Assembly (NCBI GenBank): GCA_019635215.1
Contig: JAHBZZ010000007.1
Location: forward strand, 62,001 to 126,000
Length of the DNA stretch: 64,000 nt
DNA from: Nitrosomonas sp.
Lineage (GTDB): Bacteria > Pseudomonadota > Gammaproteobacteria > Burkholderiales > Nitrosomonadaceae
Reading direction: 5' to 3'
In this document: positions 8,076 to 18,163 of the stretch, piece after piece
Numbering within the stretch: the first letter of the stretch is position 1
Layout of the letters: every line of letters starts with the position of its first letter
Made by a program: the position numbers and the translations under genes
Notes under the pieces: generated by a model
What the model was told of the DNA's origin: nothing
What the model saw: the letters and a program-made list of their open reading frames with translations, nothing else
Database searches by the model: none

Positions 8076-10178
8076 CTATATACGCACAATCCGGGCGACT
8101 TCCTTTATCCGCCGCAGACCCCGTATCACTTGAGCCAGATGATGACGATTCCTGACCTGCAATATAAAACCCATGGTCGTGTAATCCTTTTCACTTTCCA
8201 TGGCGACATCGTCAATATTGGATTTCGTTTTGGCAATCGCGGCGGCTATCCTTGCGAGTACACCATGCCGGTTTGCCGCAACAATCTTGAGTTTGACCTC
8301 GAAAGTCCGGGTAATATCCTTACCCCATGCGACATCCAGATAGTTCTCCGCGTTTCTTTTGTTTTGCGCGATAACCAGGCAATTATGCACATGAATCACC
8401 AGTCCATGTTCTTTCTTGATCAAGCCGACAATGATATCTCCGGGTATGGGATGACAGCATTTGGCAAACTGTACGGTCAATCCTTCGGTGCCGAGTATCG
8501 TAATCGGCTCACTCGCCACGAGCTTGCTTTCCTGCGACTCCAGCGGAGAGACCAACCGTTTTGCCACCACAGCGGGCAATTGCTTGCCCAATGCCATATC
8601 GGCCAATAACGCTTTCTTGGATTTGGCACCACTGTCGCGTACCAGCTTATCCCATTCCATTTCACTGATCAGCGATGCTTCGACATTCAGCGCGGACAAT
8701 GCCTGGTTCAACATGCGCTCGCCCAATTCAACCGATTCCTCATACTGAATCGTTCTGAGAAAATGCCGGATATGCGAACGAGCACGCCCCGTCATGACAT
8801 AGCTTAACCAGGACGGGTTGGGTTTTGCATAAGGCGCCGTGATGATTTCCACACGGTCGCCATTCTTGAGTTCGCTGCGCAACGGTGCATTCTCACCGTT
8901 AATTTTGGCTGCGACACAACAATTACCGATATCGGAATGAATCGCATAAGCAAAATCGACTGCAGTCGACCTACGTGGCAAGGTCAGGATCTTGCCTTGC
9001 GGCGTGAATACGTAAACATCGCCTGGAAACAAATCGACTTTCAAATGCTCAAGAAATTCCAGAGAGTCGGTGGTATCGCTTAACATCTCCAACAGGCTTT
9101 GCAGCCACTGATTGGTTTTCATATGCAAATCATTCAGATTTGCGTCACTGCTTTTATAAATCCAATGTGACGCTACTCCATCTTCCGCGATACAATGCAT
9201 CTCCCGGGTACGGATCTGAATTTCTATCGGGATATTGAAAGGCCCCAGCAATGTACTGTGCAGCGATTGATACCCGTTTTCCTTGGGAATAGCGATATAA
9301 TCCTTGAATTTTCCAGGTATCGGCTTGTACAGGCCGTGCAAGGCACCCAGCGCAACATAGCAGGCAGGTATATCGCTGACAATGACCCGGAAACCATAAA
9401 TATCAAGTACCTCAGAAAATGACAATTGTTTCTCGACCATTTTCTTATAAATACTGTAAATATGCTTCTCGCGCCCGCTGACCTGGAAATCGAGACCTGC
9501 CTCCTTCAATCGGCTGGTGATTGCCACCTGGATTTTACCAACGACTTCGCGGCGGTTGCCGCGCGCCGCTTTGGTCGCTTTAACCAGAACACGGTAGCGT
9601 AACGGATAGGAATACCGGAAGCCAAGTTCTTGCAGTTCCTGGTAGATGTTATTTAACCCCAAACGCAGCGCAATGGGCGCATAAATTTCCAGTGTTTCAC
9701 GCGAAATTCTGCGCTGCTTCTCAACCGGCATGGCTTCAAGTGTCTGCATATTATGCAGCCGGTCGGCAAGTTTGATCAGAATAACGCGCACATCCCGCGC
9801 CATCGCCAGCAGCATTTTGCGAAAATTCTCTGCCTGCGCGTCCTCCTGGGTCTGGAATTGGATTTTATCCAGCTTGGAAACACCGTCCACCAGTTCCGCC
9901 ACCGGACCGCCGAATCGTTCACTGATTTCCTCTTTGGAAATATGCGTATCTTCCACGACATCATGCAACAGTGCGGCGGTGAGCGTCGGCGCATCCAGAT
10001 GCAATCCACCCAATATCCGTGCAACCGCCAAAGGATGCGAAATATAGGGTTCTCCAGATTTCCGGAACTGCCCCGAGTGTGCGCCTTGCCCGAAAGAATA
10101 CGCAACCTTCAGCTGTGCGACATCTTCCGGCCGAAGGTATCTGGCAACTTCGGAAAACAGCTTATCAGCTTCTGACAT
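8076..10178 (-). CDS. spoT: Bifunctional (p)ppGpp synthetase/hydrolase
   Basis: A 700-aa RelA/SpoT homologue controlling the stringent response. Domain order: HD hydrolase domain (GEPYISHPLAVARIL, LLHDVVEDT, KLADRLHNMQTLEA; HD residues intact, so hydrolase active), synthetase domain (GREKHIYSIYKKM, FKDYIAIPKENGYQSLHST, EIQIRT), TGS domain (VYVFTPQGKILTLPRRSTAVDFAYAIH), then a zinc-finger/helical part (FAKCCHPIPGD) and a C-terminal ACT domain (HGVLARIAAAIAKTKSNI). The KFKD motif in the synthetase corresponds to the RxKD form of bifunctional enzymes rather than the ExDD of RelA. It is the third gene of gmk-rpoZ-spoT. Confidence 0.97.
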   Translation of the reverse strand: MSEADKLFSEVARYLRPEDVAQLKVAYSFGQGAHSGQFRKSGEPYISHPLAVARILGGLHLDAPTLTAALLHDVVEDTHISKEEISERFGGPVAELVDGVSKLDKIQFQTQEDAQAENFRKMLLAMARDVRVILIKLADRLHNMQTLEAMPVEKQRRISRETLEIYAPIALRLGLNNIYQELQELGFRYSYPLRYRVLVKATKAARGNRREVVGKIQVAITSRLKEAGLDFQVSGREKHIYSIYKKMVEKQLSFSEVLDIYGFRVIVSDIPACYVALGALHGLYKPIPGKFKDYIAIPKENGYQSLHSTLLGPFNIPIEIQIRTREMHCIAEDGVASHWIYKSSDANLNDLHMKTNQWLQSLLEMLSDTTDSLEFLEHLKVDLFPGDVYVFTPQGKILTLPRRSTAVDFAYAIHSDIGNCCVAAKINGENAPLRSELKNGDRVEIITAPYAKPNPSWLSYVMTGRARSHIRHFLRTIQYEESVELGERMLNQALSALNVEASLISEMEWDKLVRDSGAKSKKALLADMALGKQLPAVVAKRLVSPLESQESKLVASEPITILGTEGLTVQFAKCCHPIPGDIIVGLIKKEHGLVIHVHNCLVIAQNKRNAENYLDVAWGKDITRTFEVKLKIVAANRHGVLARIAAAIAKTKSNIDDVAMESEKDYTTMGFILQVRNRHHLAQVIRGLRRIKEVARIVRI

Positions 10179-10246
10179 TGATGCGTATCAAACAGGCAGC
10201 GGGGTTAAACAAACAAGATGAAAAAAGGAAATATGCTGACAGAAAA

Positions 10247-10453
10247 TTACAGGGATTTGGGATTTAAAATATCCATATCGACCCTACCCTGGGCAAGTTC
10301 GCGCAGAGCGATAACGGTGGGCTTGTCACGGGCCGATTCAATCATAGGCGTAGCGCCCATTGCCAATTGTCTGGCGCGGGCTGTCGCAACAAGCGTCATA
10401 TCAAAACGGTTAGGTATCTTCATTAAACAGTCATCAACAGTTATGCGTGCCAT
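10247..10453 (-). CDS. rpoZ: RNA polymerase omega subunit
   Basis: A 68-aa protein beginning [19 protein letters not shown], followed by [16 protein letters not shown] and [16 protein letters not shown], the conserved omega core that wraps the beta-prime C-terminus. The length is typical. It lies between gmk and spoT as in most beta- and gammaproteobacteria, with gaps of 36 and 68 bp, and is probably co-transcribed with both. Confidence 0.97.
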   Translation of the reverse strand: MARITVDDCLMKIPNRFDMTLVATARARQLAMGATPMIESARDKPTVIALRELAQGRVDMDILNPKSL

Positions 10454-10489
10454 GTCACTTATCTTTCAGTCGTTAATCACATTTTTGAT

Positions 10490-11119
10490 TTAAAAAGACA
10501 TCAGCCGGGAAACCAGCACTTGATTTTTCTGCATTTGCAGTTGTCTTTCCCTTTTGAGGCGCTCAGCTTTGACGATGCATGCAAGATCGCAAATTGCATC
10601 CTCAAGTATGTTGTTAATAATAACATAATCAAACTCATTTACATGACTGACTTCTTCACACACAGCATCCAAGCGTCTCTGGATAACATCGGCGGCATCC
10701 TTGTCCCGCAGAAACAATCTTTCCTCCAGCGCCTTTGCTGAAGGCGGTAAAACAAAAATCCCGATGGATTGCGGAAAAAACTTGCGCACCTGTGCCGCAC
10801 CCTGGCAATCGATCTCCAAAACGATATCCTGCCCGGATTGCATTGTGTCGCTGATCCAACGCTGCGAAGTACCGTACCAATTGCCATACACCTCCGCACT
10901 CTCCAGGAAATCCCCATTAGCCTGCATCTGCTCGAACATTGCACGGCTGACAAAATGATAATCACGTTCATGCACTTCACCCTCACGGGGAGGCCGGGAT
11001 GTATATGAAATCGACAAACGCAGATCCGCGTCGTTCTCAAGTAAAGCTCTGACTAGACTGGTTTTTCCTGTTCCTGAAGGCGCAGTAATGATAAATAAGC
11101 AACCGGTGCACATAACCAT
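10490..11119 (-). CDS. gmk: Guanylate kinase
   Basis: ATP-dependent phosphorylation of GMP to GDP. The P-loop APSGTGKTSL lies near the N-terminus. The GMP-binding region ISYTSRPPREGEVHERDYHFVS and the motif VLEIDCQGAAQVRKFFP are diagnostic, and FVLPPSAKALEERL matches the lid region. The frame is open further upstream to a TTG at 11137. I prefer the ATG at 11119, with a second ATG at 11113 equally plausible because homologues start only 5-8 residues before the P-loop strand; no strong Shine-Dalgarno sequence decides. First gene of the gmk-rpoZ-spoT unit. Confidence 0.95.
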   Translation of the reverse strand: MVMCTGCLFIITAPSGTGKTSLVRALLENDADLRLSISYTSRPPREGEVHERDYHFVSRAMFEQMQANGDFLESAEVYGNWYGTSQRWISDTMQSGQDIVLEIDCQGAAQVRKFFPQSIGIFVLPPSAKALEERLFLRDKDAADVIQRRLDAVCEEVSHVNEFDYVIINNILEDAICDLACIVKAERLKRERQLQMQKNQVLVSRLMSF

Positions 11120-11255
11120 TTCAGTGTTAACAATCAAATTTTTGATCGCACATATATATAATGCAGCCAGCTAAAGCTGGCCTGCTTCTCAAATAGTATT
11201 GATGATGGCCGTATATACTCAACCGACATATTGATTCCTATCCCACCGACCAGAT

Positions 11256-11903
11256 TTATTGTTTCACTTTCCGTGCCATATCAATGACTTTCTCGAGAGT
11301 GTTCACCATATCCTGCGGCGTACCGCCCTTTTTACCGGTTACCAGATATTTGCCTTCGACTACCAATATGGGTACCCCTTGCAATTGATACTGCTGCATC
11401 ATCTGCTTGGATCGGGCGATCTGATTCTGTGTGGTAAACGAATGGTAAATTTTCACAAACTTATCTTTATCGACGCCCTGCTTCTCCATCCAGCCGAACA
11501 CGGTAGCGTCATCGGTCAAATTGACTTTATCGCGGTGAATTGCATCATAGATTTTATCGTGCAGTTCATCCATACCGCCCATGGTTTCCAGCGTATAAAA
11601 TATTTTCGCACCAGGTTCCCAATTGCTTCTGAGTACCGCCGGTACATAATGGAAGTCGACATCGGCCGGTTTGTTTTTCAACCAGCTCTTAAGCGGCAAA
11701 TGGAGATTATTGCAATGAGGGCAACCATACCAGAAAAACTCGATCACTTCGATCAGCGCTTTATTCTGGGTCGGCTGAGGGTTTGCGAGCACTTTATAAT
11801 CCTGTCCTTCGACAGGATTGGCATAAACACTCACAGCACTACACAGACCTGATATCAGAAAAACAAATAAAACGACACATTCTCTCAACTGTTTCATTTT
11901 CAT
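11256..11903 (-). CDS. dsbA: Thiol:disulfide interchange protein DsbA
   Basis: A 215-aa periplasmic oxidase introducing disulfides into exported proteins. A signal peptide is visible (KQLRECVVLFVFLISGL, cleavage near VYA-NP at about residue 28). The active-site motif C61-P-H-C64 sits in FFWYGCPHCNNLH, and the cis-proline loop is QGVPILVVEGKYLV. Family length and fold order fit DsbA. It is the last gene of the argS-SPOR-dsbA unit, a common betaproteobacterial order. Confidence 0.95.
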   Translation of the reverse strand: MKMKQLRECVVLFVFLISGLCSAVSVYANPVEGQDYKVLANPQPTQNKALIEVIEFFWYGCPHCNNLHLPLKSWLKNKPADVDFHYVPAVLRSNWEPGAKIFYTLETMGGMDELHDKIYDAIHRDKVNLTDDATVFGWMEKQGVDKDKFVKIYHSFTTQNQIARSKQMMQQYQLQGVPILVVEGKYLVTGKKGGTPQDMVNTLEKVIDMARKVKQ

Positions 11904-11944
11904 AATACCCCATTACTCAATGTCAAAACATGACCGGATGGCAA

Positions 11945-12727
11945 TCACCGCATCTTGATCAGCTGCGCGTCGATACCGTTTTCTCTCAATGTGACATGGA
12001 TATTATCCACTTGCGTTTTCTGTGTGAACGGGCCGACACGGACACGGTACCAGACACCTTTTTCAGCCAGATCGGCCGACTGCACAGATGCAATCAGGCC
12101 TAGAAATGCCAGCCTTGCCTTGAGATTATCAGCCTCGGCATGGTTCCGAAACGAACCAACCTGAAGATAATAGTTTTCTGCAGCCACAGGACTGCTCGGC
12201 CTGCTCTGGGGCACGGAGGACGGTGGCGGTGGCGAAATCGTCGCTTGAGGCGGCTCAGGAGGCCGTGGTTGTATCTGCGGCGCGATGTGTTGCGGGACTT
12301 GCAGCTGAAGCTGTGGCTGCAGCTTTGCAATGTCCTGCTGCGGTGGTTTTTCTACCGGCTTTTTTTCTATCAGCTGAGGTTTTTCGGCCTGTTGCGGCGC
12401 TTCATAATCAAACATACCGGTATCTTCGCTGGACAGAATATTATAAAAATCGAACTGTGTTTTCGGTTCTACCTTGGCAGCAGTCGTATCTTCGTTTCCA
12501 GATTCACGATCCGTTTCGCGAGCTTTGGAATCCGTTTTCTCCAGAACCTTTTCATTGACAGAAACCTGTTCCTCGTTGATAAAAGGACTCGGCGCGTTTT
12601 CCAGATAAAACCATATGCCAATGGCACTGACAATACCCAGCGTATAGCCAATAAAAATGCCCAGCATCAAGCTGCCTTTGCTGTCCGCCGATGCTGGTGA
12701 CTGGCGGGACTTATAATCTCGGCTCAT
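11945..12727 (-). CDS. SPOR-domain inner-membrane protein
   Basis: A 260-aa protein with a short cytoplasmic N-terminus (basic, MSRDYKSRQSPASADSKG), one membrane segment (LMLGIFIGYTLGIVSAIGIWFYL), a long Pro/Gln/Glu-rich periplasmic linker (about residues 50-185) and a C-terminal SPOR domain (YYLQVGSFRNHAEADNLKARL through WYRVRVGPFTQKTQVDNIHVTLR). SPOR domains bind denuded septal peptidoglycan, so a cell-division or wall role similar to FtsN/DedD is likely. It lies between argS and dsbA and is probably co-transcribed. Confidence 0.9.
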   Translation of the reverse strand: MSRDYKSRQSPASADSKGSLMLGIFIGYTLGIVSAIGIWFYLENAPSPFINEEQVSVNEKVLEKTDSKARETDRESGNEDTTAAKVEPKTQFDFYNILSSEDTGMFDYEAPQQAEKPQLIEKKPVEKPPQQDIAKLQPQLQLQVPQHIAPQIQPRPPEPPQATISPPPPSSVPQSRPSSPVAAENYYLQVGSFRNHAEADNLKARLAFLGLIASVQSADLAEKGVWYRVRVGPFTQKTQVDNIHVTLRENGIDAQLIKMR

Positions 12728-12752
12728 GAATATCCTATTTTAGCGTCTAAAC

Positions 12753-14510
12753 TTACATTTTTTCCGGTGCATTGACACCCAGCAATTCTAATCCGTTCTT
12801 CAGTACATGCCTGATTGACATCACAAGCGCGAGCCGTGCTTCCATGATCGGAATTTCCGGTACCAGAAAATGCGTTGAATTATAGTAGCTGTGGAATTCG
12901 CTGGCCAATTCACGCAGATAAAACGCGATCAAATGGGGTGAAAATTCCTGTGCCGCAGCTTCAATTGTATCCGGAAAATCAATCAGGCACTGAAGCAGAA
13001 CCCGTTCGGCCGGACCTGTCAGTAAGTCCGTTTCCGCATCAATCAACGATGCAGCATCACCATCCCACTGTGCCAGCACACTACAGATCCGTGCATGTGC
13101 ATATTGCACATAATACACCGGATTTTCATTACTTTGCGATTTAGCCAGATCCAGATCAAAATCAAGATGCTGATCGCTCTTACGCATCACGTAAAAGAAA
13201 CGTGCGGCATCATTACCGACTTCATGGCGCAATTCACGCAATGTCACGAATTCACCCGAGCGGGTTGACATGGATGCTTTCTTGCCATCCCGATACAGCA
13301 CTGCAAACTGTACAAGCGCAATTTTCAGTTTATCCGGATCCTGTTCCAACGCCTGCAAAGCACCTTTAACACGCGGTATATAGCCATGATGATCCGCGCC
13401 CCAGATGTTGATCACTTTTGTATAGCCGCGCTCGAATTTATTGAGATGGTATGCAATATCCGAAGCAAAATAGGTATAGTGACCATTTTCCCTTTGCACA
13501 ACACGGTCTTTCTCGTCACCGAATTCCGTCGAGCGGAACCACAACGCGCCGTCCTGCCGGTAAAGCTGTTTTTTCTCATCGAGCAACCGCACGGCTCTGG
13601 CAACCAGCCCGTTGTCAAACAGTGATTGCTCGGAAAACCAGATATCGAATTCCACGCCGAATTCCATCAGATCGTTACGGCAATCACCGAGCTGCTCGGT
13701 CAAAACAAAATTATGAATATATGCATAATCCTGGCCCAGAATTTTTTTGGCATTGGCAATCATCCGGTCAAGCTGTTCATCGGTATTGATAACCTCTTCG
13801 TGCGCCGCCTCGGACAATCCATCCAGAAGTACGGCGGGTTGATGTACATAGCGGTCTGCATGCGCCTCATAAATCAGTTTAGCCATCTCTTTGACATACT
13901 CACCCTGATAGGCATTTTCCGGAAAAGGAACCTGCACATCATTTAATGCCAGATAACGCAGCCATGCCGACAATGCCAGAATATCCATCTGCCGTCCGGC
14001 ATCGTTGACGTAAAATTCGCGCGTTACCGAAAATCCGGCCTTTGCCAAAACATTCGCCAGGCTTGCACCAAAAGCAGCACCACGACCATGACCGACATGC
14101 AACGGTCCGGTTGGATTAGCCGACACGAATTCGACCTGAATTTTTTCGCCGTTGCCGAAATCGCTGGCGCCATATCTGTCACCCGACTGCAGAATATGAT
14201 TCAAATAGAGCCGCTTGGCATCATCCTTGATAAAGAAATTGATGAATCCTGCGCCGGCGACTTCGATTTTTTCAACATAGGCCGATTCCGGCATTGCATC
14301 AATCAGCATCCCGGCAATCTCACGGGGATTTTTATGCAGTGTCTTGGCCAGCTGCATGGCAAGATTGCAGGAATAATCGCCATGACTCACCTGTTTGGTA
14401 CGCGTTATTTCGATATTCAGCGCATGATCAACCTTCAACGTCAGCGCTGCTTGTTGCAGAAGTTGTGACAAATGCACCCTAAAATTGGGCAATTCTGATA
14501 ATTTCACCAT
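12753..14510 (-). CDS. argS: Arginyl-tRNA synthetase
   Basis: A 585-aa class I synthetase charging tRNA-Arg. The HIGH-type motif appears as NPTGPLHVGHGRGAAFG, and the N-terminal additional domain precedes it (residues 1-110). The KMSKS loop is replaced by ASMSTRSGEFVTL, as usual for many ArgRS that lack the canonical lysine motif. The C-terminal DALR anticodon-binding domain follows (VYYVQYAHARICSVL, AFYLRELASEFHSYYN). Likely promoter-proximal gene of the argS-SPOR-dsbA unit. The 166-bp stretch upstream (14511-14676) shows no gene. Confidence 0.97.
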   Translation of the reverse strand: MVKLSELPNFRVHLSQLLQQAALTLKVDHALNIEITRTKQVSHGDYSCNLAMQLAKTLHKNPREIAGMLIDAMPESAYVEKIEVAGAGFINFFIKDDAKRLYLNHILQSGDRYGASDFGNGEKIQVEFVSANPTGPLHVGHGRGAAFGASLANVLAKAGFSVTREFYVNDAGRQMDILALSAWLRYLALNDVQVPFPENAYQGEYVKEMAKLIYEAHADRYVHQPAVLLDGLSEAAHEEVINTDEQLDRMIANAKKILGQDYAYIHNFVLTEQLGDCRNDLMEFGVEFDIWFSEQSLFDNGLVARAVRLLDEKKQLYRQDGALWFRSTEFGDEKDRVVQRENGHYTYFASDIAYHLNKFERGYTKVINIWGADHHGYIPRVKGALQALEQDPDKLKIALVQFAVLYRDGKKASMSTRSGEFVTLRELRHEVGNDAARFFYVMRKSDQHLDFDLDLAKSQSNENPVYYVQYAHARICSVLAQWDGDAASLIDAETDLLTGPAERVLLQCLIDFPDTIEAAAQEFSPHLIAFYLRELASEFHSYYNSTHFLVPEIPIMEARLALVMSIRHVLKNGLELLGVNAPEKM

Positions 14511-14676
14511 GTAAACGGTACCTTTCTCATTTTAGATTCACGAAAGATGTATTGGGTTGCGATAATGCCTTCTTCGCGATCAAGGCTGACCGTGACCGGA
14601 TTTCTGCGCATGACAATTCAAACATGTCAACTATAGATTATTGCTGTAATGATTACTGTTCCCGAGTGCCAAAAAA

Positions 14677-15423
14677 TTATTTTCCAGTCTGTTGGCGCTG
14701 GCGGTATGTCTCAAACAGGCAGATCCCTGCGCTGACAGAAACATTCAGACTCTCCACACTGCCCTGCATGGGAATGCGGACCAGTTGATCGCAGGTTTCC
14801 CGGGTAAGCCGGCGTATGCCCTTTTCCTCCGATCCGAAAACCCAGGCCACCGCACCTTCGATGCGAAAATCGCTGAGATCATGATCGGCATCGTCGGCCG
14901 TACCAATAATCCAGATATTGCGCGCTTTCAACGCCCGCAAGGTACGTGCCAGATTGGTGACAACAATGTATGGCACGGCATCCGCCGCACCACTGGATAC
15001 CTTGTGAACGGTTGCCGTCAATCCGACTGCCCGGTCCTTCGGTGCGATTACGGCATGAACACCGAATGCATCCGCCACCCGCAGGCAGGCACCCAGATTA
15101 TGCGGATCCTGAATCCCGTCGAGCACAAGCAACTGCGCCGGTTCGCTCAATGTATCCAGTACATCGTCTATACTCACATACGTGGAAAAAGCATCGATCG
15201 CGGCGGCCACACCCTGGTGACGCCGACTGCCGGCCATCTTGTCCAGCCGATCGGAATCGCAGGCAATCAGCGACACTTTCTGTGTCTCGGCAATATTGGT
15301 CAAACTGCGGATACGCTGGTCATTCCGCCCCTCATCGAAAAAAATTTCTTTGATGCTATCGGGGTTCTGGCGCAAACGGCTTGTCACCGCATGAAAGCCG
15401 AAAATCAGACGCGTCGCGGACAT
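14677..15423 (-). CDS. rlmB: 23S rRNA (guanosine-2'-O-)-methyltransferase RlmB
   Basis: A 248-aa SPOUT methyltransferase modifying G2251 of 23S rRNA with SAM. The N-terminal SpoU substrate-binding domain ([36 protein letters not shown]) is followed by the catalytic motifs [42 protein letters not shown] and [22 protein letters not shown], all intact. It sits 54 bp downstream of rnr, an arrangement shared with many proteobacteria (rnr-rlmB). Confidence 0.97.
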   Translation of the reverse strand: MSATRLIFGFHAVTSRLRQNPDSIKEIFFDEGRNDQRIRSLTNIAETQKVSLIACDSDRLDKMAGSRRHQGVAAAIDAFSTYVSIDDVLDTLSEPAQLLVLDGIQDPHNLGACLRVADAFGVHAVIAPKDRAVGLTATVHKVSSGAADAVPYIVVTNLARTLRALKARNIWIIGTADDADHDLSDFRIEGAVAWVFGSEEKGIRRLTRETCDQLVRIPMQGSVESLNVSVSAGICLFETYRQRQQTGK

Positions 15424-15477
15424 ATATTAATTTTGTGTGCAATTCAAAGTGGATCGAAAAGATCGTCAACAAACATT

Positions 15478-17727
15478 TTAAGACAGTTTAGGTTTGGTTT
15501 TTTTCCTGGTCTTGGTTGGTTTTTTCTGCTTATTTTGCTTATCCGGCTGCATATTCTGCTTGCTTTCTGCCAGCACAAAGTCAATTTTACTGGTTTCCAG
15601 GTCAACGCGCACCAATTTAACACGTAGCGAATCACCAATGCGGAATTGCATTCCGGTACGTTCGCCGAGTAAGCGTTGCCGTACCGCGTCATAATGAAAG
15701 TAATCGCTGGGTAATTCCGACACATGCACGAGTCCTTCCACATAGAAATCATTCAAAGCCACAAACAGGCCGAATCCCGTAACTGTACTGATAACGCAAT
15801 CAAAGCACTCGCCGATTTTATCTTTCATAAAAAAACATTTCAGCCATGTTTCAACATCACGCGTGGCTTCATCGGCACGCCGTTCGGTCTGTGAACAGTG
15901 ACGCCCAAGTTCGTGCCAGTTATCGCACGGATAGTGTTCACCTCTTAACACCGCCTTTATGGCGCGATGCGTCAGCAGATCGGGATAACGCCGAATCGGT
16001 GAGGTAAAATGCGTATAAGCATCGTAAGCTAGCCCGAAATGACCACAATTGTCGGGACTGTAGAGCGCCTGCGGCAAGGAACGCAGCATAACGGTCTGCA
16101 ACAAACGCGCATCCGGCCTGCCTTTCACTTTCTGAATCGTTTTAGCATAGTCACCCGCTTTCGGTTTTTTTCTGCCACCCAATTGCACACCGACTTCCTT
16201 AAGAAAATTGCGCAGCGCCTCGATTCTGTCTGCTGCGGGCTGCTCATGAATGCGAAACAGCACAGAATGCCGATGTTTCTGCAGAAATTCGGCTGCGCAA
16301 ACGTTCGCCGCCAGCATGCATTCCTCGATTAAGCGGTGCGCATCATTACGCTGCACGGGTTCGATTTTCTCAATTTTTCCCTGGGCGTTAAAAAACATTT
16401 GCGTTTCGGTCGTTTCGAAATCGATGGCACCACGTTTATTTCTCGCCTTCAATAGTGCCTTGAATAATCGGTTAAGCGATTGTAAATGCGGCTGAAGTTT
16501 ACGATATTTAATGGCCAGCCTACCCTCCGGTTCAGCCAGAATCTCGGCTACCGCCGTGTAGGTCAACCGGGCATGCGACTTCATCAATGCCGGGTAAAAA
16601 ACATAATCCAGTCTTTCGCCATGTGTATCAAAACGGATTTCACACACCATGCACAACCGATTTTTGTTCGGATTTAATGAGCACAGATCATTCGACAACA
16701 CTTCAGGCAGCATGGGAATCACACGTTGCGGAAAATAAACCGAATTGCCGCGTTTTAAAGCCTCCTTGTCGAATGCGTCGTCGGGCGTCACATACTGACT
16801 GACATCCGCAATCGCCACATATAATGTATAACCATCGCTATCCTGTTCACAGTAAACCGCATCATCAAAATCACGCGCCGTCTCTCCATCGATGGTCACC
16901 AGCGGCAGCGCGCGGATATCACGGCGTTCGGCATGACTGTTTTTGTGCACAACGGTCGGCATACGAGCGGACAACTGCTCTACTTCCACCGGAAAAACAT
17001 GCGGCAAATCGTGCTTGCGCAAGGCGATCTCAATTTCCATTCCGGGATCGGTATATCCACCCAGAATGGACACAATATGGCCAATCGGTTGCGTGTGTTT
17101 GCTGGGCTGCTGAACAATTTCGACAATGACAACCTGACCGGCTTTTGCATTCAACGACTGATCGTTCGGCACTAAAATCTCCTGATTGATACGCTTGTTC
17201 TCCGCCACCACCACCAGAATGCCATGTTCGATGTACAATCGCCCGACAACCTGTCTGTTGACATGCTCCAGTACTTCGACAATAGTCGCTTCGCGGCGTC
17301 CACGCCGGTCAAGCCCGGATTCCCGCACAAGCACACGATCGCCATGTAGTGCTTTATGCATTTCTTTTGCCGGCAAAAACAGATCAACACCGTCATCGTC
17401 AGGAATCAGAAAACCAAACCCATCGGCATGGCCCTGTACGGTTCCTTTGACCAGATCAAGTTTTTCCATCACGCAGATATCGCCTTTGCGGTTACGGAAA
17501 ATCTGCCCTTCACGCATCATCGCGGCCAATCGGCGCGAAAAGATTTCCTTTTCACTCAGGTCGATATCCAGCTGTTTGAGCAATTCCGTTTCACGCATCG
17601 GCACGCCTTTATCCTTGAGCACTTTAAGCACATGCTCCCGGCTTGGCAGCGGGTGGCTGTAACGCGCCTTCTCTCGTTCAAGAAAAGGGTCCTGGTTTCT
17701 CAGCTTACGTTGCTTCTTAATTGACAA
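15478..17727 (-). CDS. rnr: Ribonuclease R
   Basis: A 749-aa processive 3'-5' exoribonuclease degrading structured RNA. Domain order: N-terminal helix-turn-helix-like region, two cold-shock domains (VQGHADGFGFLIPDD), the RNB catalytic domain with the acidic cluster TIDGETARDFDDAVYCEQ, and the conserved FTSPIRRYPDLLTHRAIKAV, then the S1 domain (FDCVISTVTGFGLFVALNDFYVEGLVHVSEL) and a Lys-rich tail. All catalytic aspartates are visible. The start codon overlaps the -35 box of the divergent tRNA-Leu promoter, so the two may be transcriptionally linked. Confidence 0.97.
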   Translation of the reverse strand: MSIKKQRKLRNQDPFLEREKARYSHPLPSREHVLKVLKDKGVPMRETELLKQLDIDLSEKEIFSRRLAAMMREGQIFRNRKGDICVMEKLDLVKGTVQGHADGFGFLIPDDDGVDLFLPAKEMHKALHGDRVLVRESGLDRRGRREATIVEVLEHVNRQVVGRLYIEHGILVVVAENKRINQEILVPNDQSLNAKAGQVVIVEIVQQPSKHTQPIGHIVSILGGYTDPGMEIEIALRKHDLPHVFPVEVEQLSARMPTVVHKNSHAERRDIRALPLVTIDGETARDFDDAVYCEQDSDGYTLYVAIADVSQYVTPDDAFDKEALKRGNSVYFPQRVIPMLPEVLSNDLCSLNPNKNRLCMVCEIRFDTHGERLDYVFYPALMKSHARLTYTAVAEILAEPEGRLAIKYRKLQPHLQSLNRLFKALLKARNKRGAIDFETTETQMFFNAQGKIEKIEPVQRNDAHRLIEECMLAANVCAAEFLQKHRHSVLFRIHEQPAADRIEALRNFLKEVGVQLGGRKKPKAGDYAKTIQKVKGRPDARLLQTVMLRSLPQALYSPDNCGHFGLAYDAYTHFTSPIRRYPDLLTHRAIKAVLRGEHYPCDNWHELGRHCSQTERRADEATRDVETWLKCFFMKDKIGECFDCVISTVTGFGLFVALNDFYVEGLVHVSELPSDYFHYDAVRQRLLGERTGMQFRIGDSLRVKLVRVDLETSKIDFVLAESKQNMQPDKQNKQKKPTKTRKKTKPKLS

Positions 17728-17748
17728 AATAGTGATTTCCTATAGAAT
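17721..17748 (+). promoter_or_regulatory. Sigma70-type promoter of tRNA-Leu
   Basis: TTGACA (17721-17726) matches the -35 consensus perfectly. It is followed after 16 bp by TAGAAT (17743-17748), five of six matches to the -10 consensus. This places transcription start about 40 bp before the tRNA. The -35 box overlaps the start codon of the divergent rnr gene. Confidence 0.7.
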
Positions 17749-17795
17749 GTGGCACTCTTTATCGGTCTGAATACTCAGATATCAGACCAGACATT

Positions 17796-17880
17796 GCCCA
17801 GATGGCGGAATTGGTAGACGCGCATGGTTCAGGTCCATGTGCCTTCGGGTGTGGAGGTTCGAGTCCTCTTCTGGGCACCA
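17796..17880 (+). tRNA. tRNA-Leu (anticodon CAG)
   Basis: An 85-nt tRNA. The acceptor stem GCCCAGA (17796-17802) pairs with TCTGGGC (17870-17876), followed by discriminator A and genome-encoded CCA. The D-arm contains TTGGTAGACG. The anticodon loop TTCAGGT carries CAG at 17830-17832. The long variable arm (TGCCTTCGGGTG) is typical of class II leucine tRNA, and the T-loop is TTCGAGT. It decodes CUG. It marks the left border of the accessory region. Confidence 0.97.
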
Positions 17881-17962
17881 AACCAATGAATAAGTCACTG
17901 AATAAAAATGATTTATTCTTAATTCCTTATTTCCCATACCAAAGACTATACCATTAAAATAG

Positions 17963-18163
17963 TTACTGTAGATTTTTAGCGTTTATTTGCTCAAAAATAT
18001 GCAAAGCAACATCACCTGTCATTCGGCCTAATAATAATCTGGCACAGTGAGTGATATCCAGGATTTTGAGGGGAAAAACTGGGTTGATGTAGCGCTTTCG
18101 AATAACTCCACGAGTTGAATAATTGGTATCACCAAATTTTTTGAGTTTCTCGACAAGCCCATG
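17963..18163 (-). pseudogene. Remnant ORF next to tRNA-Leu, unknown family
   Basis: An open minus-strand frame of 66 codons ends at TAA 17963-17965. It reads GLVEKLKKFGDTNYSTRG, then VIRKRYINPVFPLKILDITH, then CARLLLGRMTGDVALHIF. It has coding-like composition but no plausible start codon before the upstream in-frame stop at 18164-18166, so it appears to be the 3' fragment of a lost gene. I do not recognise the family. Its position directly behind a tRNA gene suggests the debris of an integrated element, an inference only. The remainder of 17881-18389 is AT-rich with no other gene visible. Confidence 0.4.
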